Made by a program: the position numbers and the translations under genes
Shown here: positions 57,726 to 64,000 of the stretch, piece after piece
Numbering within the stretch: position 1 is the first letter of the stretch
Layout: each line of letters opens with the position of its first letter
The notes under the pieces: model-generated
Databases searched by the model: none
What the model saw: the letters and a program-made list of their open reading frames with translations, nothing else
Told to the model about the DNA's origin: nothing
Assembly (NCBI GenBank): GCA_016712275.1
Contig: JADJRI010000008.1
Span: 1 to 64,000 of the forward strand
Source of the DNA: Planctomycetota bacterium
GTDB taxonomy: Bacteria > Planctomycetota > Phycisphaerae > UBA1845 > UTPLA1
Length of the DNA: 64,000 nucleotides
Direction: 5' to 3'

Positions 57726-58085
57726 ATGATCGAATTCGCAGGCATTCCGTTTTCCGAAATTCGTTGGCAGAACATGCCCGAAATCAAAATGCCCGGCCGA
57801 ACCGGTCATGCAACCATGCAAACATTCACGCGGGGCGGCATTCGATTGCGTCGTGTGGTCTATTCCCTCGGTTACGAATCCGACCATTGGTGCGATCTTG
57901 GCCATGTCGTGCATGTGTTGGAAGGTACGCTCACGATGCGGCTCAAGGACGGCCGTGCGATCGATGTCCCTGCCGGCGGCAGCTTCATGGTGGGAGACGG
58001 CATCGATCCTCATTCGGCGGTGAGCGTAACGGGAGCAAAGGTCTTCATCGTGGATGCAAGTCAAAACCCGCCGCAAGAAAAGTAG
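57726..58085 (+). CDS. DHCW-type cupin protein
   Basis: A 119-residue single-domain cupin (GIPFSEIRWQNMPEIKMPG, SDHWCDLGHVVHVLEGTLTMRLKDGRAIDVPAGGSFMVGD). The DHWC run and the paired H/E residues are the metal or ligand site. It follows the methyltransferase gene closely. The role is unknown; small DHCW cupins are often sensors or isomerases. Confidence 0.78.
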   Translation: MIEFAGIPFSEIRWQNMPEIKMPGRTGHATMQTFTRGGIRLRRVVYSLGYESDHWCDLGHVVHVLEGTLTMRLKDGRAIDVPAGGSFMVGDGIDPHSAVSVTGAKVFIVDASQNPPQEK

Positions 58086-58247
58086 CCCGATTCCAAGCAG
58101 GTACTGGTAAAGTCTGATTAAATTCCACAGCCGGGGGCGGCTGTGCCACATTAAACTTGACCAGTACCTCCAAACAGAGCCTCCTTGTTGTTTGGTTTAT
58201 GTTTTGGTATACTCGCCGAAGAGCCGATCTTCTCACGGGAGACCAAC

Positions 58248-59578
58248 ATGTCGCTGAAATTCATGTTCGTCGACATGAACGCGTTCTTTGCGTCGGTGGA
58301 GCAGCAATTCAATCCAAGGCTGCGCGGCCGGCCGGTGGGTGTGGTGCCGGTTCGGGCCGATACGACATGCTGCATCGCCGCGAGTTACGAGGCTCGGAAG
58401 TTCGGCGTGAAGACGGGGACCATCGTCGCGGAGGCGCGGCGGATGTGCCCAGGCATGGTTTTCGTCGAAGCGCGGCATGAGATGTACGTGCGCGTGCATC
58501 AGGCGATGGTGGCGGCGGTTGAGACATGTTTGCCGGTTCATCACGTTCATTCGATCGACGAACTCTCGTGCAAACTGTCGTACGCGCACATGCCGTTTGA
58601 CGCGGCCGTGCAAAAGGCGCGGGAGGTAAAAGAGGCCATTCGCCGGCGCGTCGGCGAATATACGACCTGCTCCGTCGGTCTCGGCCCCAACATTTTTCTT
58701 GCGAAGGTCGCGGCGGACATGAAGAAGCCCGACGGGCTGACCACCATCCTGCGCGAGGAACTGCCGCACAAGCTCTTCGATCTCAAGCTCACCGATTTCC
58801 CCGGCATCGGCCCGCGCATGCACCGGCGTTTGGAAAGCCGCGGTCTCACCAGCGTGCGACAACTCTGTGCTATGTCCGCGGACGAACTGGAGAGTCAGTG
58901 GGGTGGCATTCTCGGCGGGCGATTCTGGATGGCCCTTCACGGCCATGACATGCCCGATTTGCCAACGCATCGGCGAACCGTGGGCCATTCGCATGTTTAC
59001 CGCCCGAATTGCGAAACGAGGCGGGCGTGCAGAGCGTGCTCGTGCGATTGCTGTGCAAGGCGGCTGCGCGAATGCGGCGGCTTGGATATTGCGCGGGGCG
59101 ACTGGATGTGTATGTTACGTTTCGTGAGAGTCCGACGTGGCAGGCGTGGACGAACCTGAGCGACTGTTTCGACACCAGCACGATGATGGAGGCGTTCATC
59201 TCGCTCTGGAAGGATCGCCCCACGATGCGACGGCCGATGAAAGTCGGTCTGGTGCTCAGCAAGCTGAAATTGGAGCAGGAGGCGACGCAGCCGCTCTTCA
59301 CCGGGGAGCAGCAGCGGGTGGAGCTGTCGCGGATGATGGACCGGATCAACGCGAAGTATGGCCGCGACGCGGTGCATATCGGCACAATGCACGAAGTGCT
59401 GGACAGCGCACCGACGCGCATCGCATTTTCGAATGTGCCCGATTTTGAAGACCCGGCGAATTGGAGCCGGATTGAGACGGAGGACGCGCGATTCCTAATT
59501 CCGGAATCAAATGTTTCCGGCCCCCCGGAACTGGCGTATGAGCCGGAGTTTGATGATACCGAGCCGGTTCTGATTTGA
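58248..59578 (+). CDS. Y-family DNA polymerase (DinB/UmuC/ImuB-like, frameshift)
   Basis: About 443 residues with one break near 59002. The palm has FMFVDMNAFFASVEQQ and HSIDELSCKLS with the catalytic acidic residues; VGLGPNIFLAKVAADMKKPDGL and the helix-hairpin-helix FPGIGPRMHRRLESRGL follow. After the break the little-finger part continues (GVQSVLVRLLCKAAARMRRLGY). This is a lesion-bypass polymerase. Its C-terminus ends in an acidic stretch rather than a clear clamp-binding peptide. Confidence 0.85.
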
Positions 59579-59623
59579 CATTGCGATTGCGAAACTCGTG
59601 CATCAAGACTAGCATTCATCCGT

Positions 59624-59731
59624 ATCGCTAGGGGCGCCCTATTGGGCTGAGAAACGGCCATCGAGCCGGGACCCTTGGAACCTGATCACTGAATTTCGCG
59701 CAAGCGAAGCGAGGTGCGGAGGGAAGCGAGC
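59624..59731 (+). promoter_or_regulatory. TPP (thiamine pyrophosphate) riboswitch
   Basis: The two highly conserved parts of the THI element are present: GGGCTGAGA and, 19 bases on, ACCCTTGGAACCTGATC. The closing strand GCGGAGGGA follows. Outer helix P1 pairs TCGCT with AGCGA. A GNRA-capped hairpin (TTCGC-GCAA-GCGAA) extends the region before the closing strand. GGAGGGA is also the ribosome binding site of the leader ORF eight bases on, so TPP binding should block translation. thiC lies 1.3 kb downstream. Confidence 0.87.
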
Positions 59732-59815
59732 ATGTCCCAATTCCATCCGTATCCAATCGCAATTGACAATTGCCCGTCGGAGAATAGCTCCCGTGCCTTG
59801 AGGGCTTGCGGATGA
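59732..59815 (+). CDS. 27-residue leader ORF behind the TPP riboswitch
   Basis: An ATG eight bases after the riboswitch-controlled ribosome binding site opens a frame of 27 codons (MSQFHPYPIAIDNCPSEN to LRACG). Its TGA overlaps the ATG of the DinB-superfamily gene (ATGA). It may be only a translation relay, or the remains of the start of the gene originally regulated here. Confidence 0.5.
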   Translation: MSQFHPYPIAIDNCPSENSSRALRACG

Positions 59816-60399
59816 CGTACGACATCGAAAAATCAATTGAAGTTCTCTCGCGGACGCCGGCCGTTCTGCGGGCGATGTTGGCGGGTCTCGGCGAGCATTG
59901 GACGCACACAAATTACGGCGAGGACACATTCAGCCCTTACGACGTCATCGGCCACCTGATTTACGGTGAGCGTGAGGATTGGATCACGCGGATGCGGATT
60001 ATTCTGGAGAAGGGTACCGCGCGGCCATTCGACAAGTATGACCGGTATGCGCAGTTCGAGGAAAGCCGGGGCAAGTCGCTGGATCAATTGCTGGATGAAT
60101 TCGAGAAACACCGTATTGCCAGCATCGCGGCACTTCGGGCGGCCAGGATCACGCCAGAGTTGTTGTCGAAGCGCGGCATGCATCCGGCGTTGGGCGAGGT
60201 GGTGCTGGAAAATCTGCTGGCGACCTGGGTGGCGCACGATCTGAACCACATTTCGCAGATCGCCAAGTGCATGGCGACGCAGTATGCGGAGGCCGTCGGG
60301 CCTTGGGTGGAGTATCTCAGTATCCTGAAATCACCAGTGACAAAGATGGATGCAGGTGGGGCAGCCAGGCGACGTGCATGCTCCGAATTCATCGCTTGA
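59812..60399 (+). CDS. DinB-superfamily (YfiT-like) metal-binding protein
   Basis: A 195-residue four-helix protein of the DinB_2/DUF664 group. The metal ligands are the His in DVIGHLIYGEREDW near residue 45 and the two His in WVAHDLNHISQIAKCM near residue 143. Members are putative thiol-dependent transferases or hydrolases; this has nothing to do with the polymerase also called DinB. It is translationally coupled to the leader ORF and so sits under TPP control. Confidence 0.8.
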   Translation: MTYDIEKSIEVLSRTPAVLRAMLAGLGEHWTHTNYGEDTFSPYDVIGHLIYGEREDWITRMRIILEKGTARPFDKYDRYAQFEESRGKSLDQLLDEFEKHRIASIAALRAARITPELLSKRGMHPALGEVVLENLLATWVAHDLNHISQIAKCMATQYAEAVGPWVEYLSILKSPVTKMDAGGAARRRACSEFIA

Positions 60400-60409
60400 G
60401 GTGGGCAAT

Positions 60410-60706
60410 ATGACAGTCCCGAAACCTGCAATGGGCGCTCTATCGGAACTTTGCAAGCGATTTCATGTGCGGCGGCTTTCGCTGTTTGGTTCAGTTGCCC
60501 GCGGCGAGTCGCGACCTGACAGCGATGTTGACATTCTGGTGGAATTTGAACCAACTGCAGTCATTGGGTTCATTATCATATCTCAGTTTGCCCGTTCTTT
60601 GGAAGACCTATTTCATCGCAAGGTCGATCTGGTCACAACACGAGGGTTAAACCCTGGAATTCGCGACCAGGTGTTGAAAGAAGCCGAGGTGTTGTTTGCG
60701 GCGTGA
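60410..60706 (+). CDS. MNT-type nucleotidyltransferase antitoxin (MntA-like)
   Basis: A 98-residue minimal nucleotidyltransferase. The signature GSVARGESRPDSDVDILVEF has the GS and D-x-D residues needed for AMP transfer. Such MntA proteins neutralise the HEPN toxin encoded next to them by adding AMP to it. The stop overlaps the HEPN gene start. It begins eleven bases after the DinB-superfamily gene. Confidence 0.85.
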   Translation: MTVPKPAMGALSELCKRFHVRRLSLFGSVARGESRPDSDVDILVEFEPTAVIGFIIISQFARSLEDLFHRKVDLVTTRGLNPGIRDQVLKEAEVLFAA

Positions 60707-61043
60707 TGACCTGTATCTGAAAGATATCATCCTTGCGGCAGACGCGATTGCCTGCTTTCTAGGATCGCGTCAAGCCGGAGACGTCGTTGATGACGATTTA
60801 CTCCGAAGCGCGGTACTTCAAAAGTTGACAATAATCGGCGAAGCCGCGGCCAGGCTGAGCGACGAATTCAAACAGAAAAACACAACAGTCCCGTGGCGGG
60901 ATGTCGTTGCATTTAGAAATATTGCCGTTCATCGTTATTTCAGCATTGATTGGCAGATCGTTTGGAATACAGCGACCGTGGATGTGCCGTCGCTGCGTGG
61001 CGAGGTCATCAAGTGCACGACGGCCTCAGGAGAAGATTCATGA
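60696..61043 (+). CDS. HEPN toxin (HepT-like, DUF86)
   Basis: A 115-residue HEPN ribonuclease. The catalytic R-x4-H-x-Y motif is RNIAVHRY near residue 73; the first helices (LYLKDIILAADAIACFL, LRSAVLQKLTIIGEAAARL) are typical of DUF86. The start is a TTG overlapping the antitoxin by eleven bases. Its TGA overlaps the ATG of thiC, so toxin and thiamine gene are translationally coupled. Confidence 0.85.
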   Translation: MRRDDLYLKDIILAADAIACFLGSRQAGDVVDDDLLRSAVLQKLTIIGEAAARLSDEFKQKNTTVPWRDVVAFRNIAVHRYFSIDWQIVWNTATVDVPSLRGEVIKCTTASGEDS

Positions 61044-62699
61044 CACAGCTACAAGCCGCCCGCAAGGGCATTATCACCCCCGAAATGGTCCGCGTCGCCC
61101 AACGCGAGAATGTCACCCCCGACTTCATTCGCGATGAGGTCGCCCGCGGACGACTGGTCATTCCCGCCAACGTGCGGCATCTGGCCGGCAGCGGCGGCGC
61201 TGAGGCCCGGATGCGATCCGTCGGCCACAACGGCACGTCGCATCAGGTTGTCGATGTCGAGCATCTGGCCACGATGACCGGCCATCCGGGGCATCGCGAC
61301 GATGCGCGGCTGTGGGTCAATCAGACGGTGAACCAGCGATGGGCGGTGATCAACGATCCGGCCGTGCTGCGCGGTCAGGTGACTGCAAAGCGGCTCGACC
61401 CGATGGGTATCGGCCGCATGGTGACGACGAAGATCAATGCCAACATCGGGGCATCGCCGGTCAGCAGCACGACGAAGGAAGAGGTCGACAAGCTGATGTG
61501 GGCGCAGAAGTATGGCGCGGATACGCTGATGGATCTTTCGACCGGCGGCAAGCTGGACGAGTGCCGGCAGGCGATCATCGACCACAGCACGATTCCCATT
61601 GGCACCGTGCCGATTTACAGCATGATCATCGGCAAGAGCATCGAGGACCTCGATTACGACACCATTCTGAAGGTGGTCGAACATCAGGCGAAACAGGGCG
61701 TCGATTATTTCACGATTCATGCCGGCGTGCTGAAAGAGAATCTGCACCTCATCAAGAACCGCATCACCGGCCTTGTTTCGCGCGGCGGGTCGCTCTTGGC
61801 GAAGTGGATGATCGTGCATAACAAGCAGAACCCGATGTACGAGTTGTTCGACGAGATCAGCGCGATTATGCGGGAGTATGACGTGACCTATTCGCTGGGT
61901 GATGGCGTGCGGCCGGGGTGCTTGCGCGATGCCGGGGATGCGGCACAGATTGCGGAGCTGGAAGTGCTGGGCGAACTCACACAGCGGGCGCGGGAGGCCG
62001 GCGTGCAGGTGATGGTCGAGGGGCCGGGCCATGTGCCGATTCACGAGATTGCGTGGAACATGCAGGTGCAGCAGCGGGTGTGCGACGACGCGCCGTTCTA
62101 TGTGCTCGGCCCGCTCGTGACCGATGTCTTCCCTGGCTACGACCACATCACCAGTTGCATCGGCGCGACCGAAGCGGCGCGGGCGGGAGCGGCCATGCTC
62201 TGCTATGTCACACAGAAGGAGCATGTCGGTCTGCCAAAAGCGCAGGACGTGAAGGACGGCTGCATCGTTTACAAAATCGCCGCCCATGCCGGCGACGTGG
62301 CACGCAACATTCCCGGCGCGAGGCAGTGGGATGACGACATGTCCAAGGCGCGGGCGGCTGAACTGGCCGAAGCAGTTTGAGATTGCGTTCGACGGCGAGA
62401 CGGCGCGGGCGCTGCACGACGAGGATTTGGATGTCGATACGGATTTTTGCGCGATGTGCGGGCACGACTGGTGCAGCATGCGGATCAGCAAGGAGATTCA
62501 GGAGTTCGCCAGCGGCAAGGATGAAAATTTTCAGCCGGTGAAGAAGAGCGTGAAGAGTCCGGGGCTGACGCAGGAGCAGGTTGTGCTGCTGGCGCATCGG
62601 GGGAAGAAGCATGATTGTCATACGGATAATGTGACGGATGCGGAGGAGGCGATGCGGGTGCAGGAGAAGTATGTGCAGATCGGCGCAAAAAACGGATAA
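61040..62699 (+). CDS. thiC: Phosphomethylpyrimidine synthase ThiC (frameshift near the C-terminus)
   Basis: Radical SAM enzyme that makes HMP-phosphate for thiamine from AIR. Blocks are INANIGASPVSSTTKEEVDKL, GADTLMDLSTGG, TIPIGTVPIY, DYFTIHAGV, SRGGSLLAKWMI, YSLGDGVRPG, EGPGHVPIHEI, APFYVLGPLVTDVFPGYDHI. The break near 62365 shifts to FEIAFDGETARALHDED and the iron-sulfur motif CAMCGHDWC. The AGGAG site precedes the ATG. The riboswitch that should control it lies upstream of three other genes. Confidence 0.95.
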
Positions 62700-62704
62700 G
62701 GCCG

Positions 62705-63079
62705 ATGGTATTTTCCGAACAGGAACTCGTGACACGGCGGATCGCGTGGGAGGGCCTGTCGTCGCTGTTTCTGGATACGGAATTCGACGACGCCCAGAAT
62801 CGCCAAATCGCGGAGCAGCTTCGCGGGACCGGTTTTACAGGCGAGGAACTGGAAGCCATTTTGGAAACCGAATTGGCTCCGCTGCTCTACCGAAATCTTC
62901 ATTCGACGGCCGGTGAGTGGAGCGGCTTTGACTTGAAGTGGATTGAGGAGTCCATTCGAACCGGCCGTCATCAAGAGATGCGAAAATGGTACCGTTTTGT
63001 AAGCAGGCTCTTGTGTCGCCGCGTTGTCAAACAAGTAATGAGTCAATTTCACGAACGAATCGCAATTCATTTACTGTAA
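62705..63079 (+). CDS. Small DUF7079-like protein
   Basis: A 124-residue helical protein (RIAWEGLSSLFLDTEFDDAQNRQIAEQL, EELEAILETELAPLLYRNLHSTAGEWSGFDLKWIEESI in parts) resembling a family of small hypothetical proteins in proteobacteria and planctomycetes. Function unknown. It starts six bases after thiC, probably cotranscribed. Confidence 0.65.
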   Translation: MVFSEQELVTRRIAWEGLSSLFLDTEFDDAQNRQIAEQLRGTGFTGEELEAILETELAPLLYRNLHSTAGEWSGFDLKWIEESIRTGRHQEMRKWYRFVSRLLCRRVVKQVMSQFHERIAIHLL

Positions 63080-63197
63080 TGCTGGTTTTGGGTCTTAGAC
63101 CGATTCCGCTTTCATGCCAAAATAACGCAAGAATGACGGAAGCCGGTTAAATCGGTCAAAAGCATGGCTTTTCGAGGCCCAATGTTGGGTCACACAA

Positions 63198-63743
63198 ATG
63201 GCAGATCATCCGTCTCTTCTTGTGCTTGGCTATTCAGAAGCTGCCATGTTCCTGCGAAGAACCGACGCAGAACAAATCGGCGCGGTCATTTCGATCCACG
63301 GCCAGCGTGAATACCCAGTGGATACAAGCGGAATCGAACATTCCATCATCCTGCGATTCGATGATGCCGACGTTCCAGACGAGAACGACCCGTTGGCCGC
63401 GGCGAGGATGCATCAACGGCGGCGTGAGGCGGCGGCGATTGGGTTGACGATTGATCCGCCCAACGAATCGCATGCGATCGCCATTATTGAATTCGCTCGC
63501 AAAATTCGGCATATTCGCGGGACTCTATTGTGTCAGTGTTTTGCAGGCATCAGCCGATCGCCGGCGGCCGCGCTGCTTTGTCTGGCGGAATGGATGGGCC
63601 CGGGGCATGAGCGCGAATGCGTTGAGCAGATTCTTTCGATTCGCCCGGCTGCCTTGCCGCACAGGGATTTGGTAAGATTTGGGGATCGGGTATTGAAGCG
63701 CGATGGGAAGTTGATGGAGACTCTGGAAAGATTTCAACTTTGA
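63198..63743 (+). CDS. Dual-specificity/tyrosine phosphatase-like protein
   Basis: A 181-residue protein with the phosphatase loop CQCFAGISRSPAAALL: Cys114 and Arg120 make the C-x5-R active site. Gln stands where most enzymes have His before the Cys. IGAVISIHGQREYP and the acidic DDADVPDEND may supply the general acid. The C-terminus (AALPHRDLVRFGDRVLKRDGKLM) is typical of bacterial members. Substrate unknown. Confidence 0.75.
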   Translation: MADHPSLLVLGYSEAAMFLRRTDAEQIGAVISIHGQREYPVDTSGIEHSIILRFDDADVPDENDPLAAARMHQRRREAAAIGLTIDPPNESHAIAIIEFARKIRHIRGTLLCQCFAGISRSPAAALLCLAEWMGPGHERECVEQILSIRPAALPHRDLVRFGDRVLKRDGKLMETLERFQL

Positions 63744-63768
63744 CCTGCCAGGCATCGAAGAGAGAGTC

Positions 63769-64000
63769 ATGGGATTGTGCATCTCATATGAATTCAAAGT
63801 AAAGGCCGACGCGGCAAGGGCGCGCGGGCTTGTTCATCAACTCCACAGCGTCGCTGGAAAAATGAAATTCGATTCCGTGCATGAGATTCGAGAGATCGGC
63901 ATGGAATGCAATGCCAGTAATTCGTCACACACCAGCGAATCAATTGACTGGATCAGACTCTGGGGAATTCACTATCTGGAGCGGCCGGACTTAACCGGCA
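63769..64000 (+). CDS. Hypothetical protein, 3' end outside window
   Basis: An ATG with GAGAGAG before it opens a frame to the window edge (MGLCISYEFKVKADAARARG, VHQLHSVAGKMKFDSVHEI, GMECNASNSSHTSES). No family recognised from the first 77 residues. Confidence 0.55.
   Translation, partial: MGLCISYEFKVKADAARARGLVHQLHSVAGKMKFDSVHEIREIGMECNASNSSHTSESIDWIRLWGIHYLERPDLTG

Noticed and set aside
58248..60399. A functional link between the Y-family polymerase and the neighbouring DinB-superfamily gene
   Set aside because: The shared name is historical. The second protein is a four-helix metal-binding protein, and the riboswitch between them separates the transcription units.

Overview
The window is GC-rich, gene-dense bacterial DNA that most resembles a planctomycete (Planctomycetota, perhaps a Phycisphaerae relative). 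The evidence is indirect. Small membrane proteins end in a C-x-x-C-G-Y-N zinc ribbon. Secreted proteins end in a Cys-Gly / hydrophobic / Arg-rich sorting tail. There is a LuxE-like acyl-protein synthetase, an ECF sigma factor next to dockerin- and cohesin-like proteins, and many intergenic palindromes of the kind common in that phylum. Genus and species cannot be judged from sequence alone.

Layout. (1) 1-7.2 kb: head genes of a Mu-like prophage remnant on the minus strand, in the order terminase, broken portal, protease, cement protein, major capsid, gp36, gp37, cut by the left window edge. (2) 7.3-13.7 kb: a tandem family of small zinc-ribbon membrane proteins, a PIN toxin with a DUF104-type antitoxin, then housekeeping genes (HbpS/GlcG-like protein, NAD(P)HX epimerase, RlmN, a methyltransferase, a MarR regulator). 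(3) 13.9-17.7 kb: an osmoprotectant ABC transporter (ATPase, then a binding-protein/permease fusion) divergent from the MarR gene, followed by a lipoprotein GH1 glycosidase. (4) 18-23 kb: a large secreted zinc metalloprotease, a lipoprotein and a fibronectin-III-like protein. (5) 23.1-29.5 kb: an accessory island. The 3' end of a LuxE-like gene is repeated four more times in one orientation, and unrelated small genes sit between the copies (FRG protein, lipoprotein, membrane protein, WG-repeat protein, HigBA toxin-antitoxin). (6) 29.5-33.4 kb: a putative biosynthetic operon (asparagine-synthase-like, radical SAM, FAD-dependent halogenase-like). (7) 33.5-38.1 kb: ECF sigma factor, dockerin-like membrane protein, cohesin-like secreted protein and VIT/VWA lipoprotein. 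(8) 38.3-51.8 kb: mostly core genes (CdsA, PhoH, IF-1, DksA-like, PurC, isocitrate dehydrogenase, FkbM methyltransferase) with a REP-associated transposase between its REP elements. (9) 52-59.6 kb: class V aminotransferase, a secreted protein with a C-terminal sorting tail behind a good sigma-54 promoter match, a coiled-coil protein, a methyltransferase, a cupin and a Y-family polymerase. (10) 59.6-64 kb: a TPP riboswitch whose transcript would run through a 27-residue leader peptide, a DinB-superfamily gene and an MNT/HEPN toxin-antitoxin pair before reaching thiC.

A caveat applies to the whole window. About twenty genes carry single-base frameshifts or a stop, including purC, icd and thiC. 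This many lesions in core genes points to indel errors in the underlying assembly rather than real decay. I therefore annotate those genes over their full span and state where the frame breaks.
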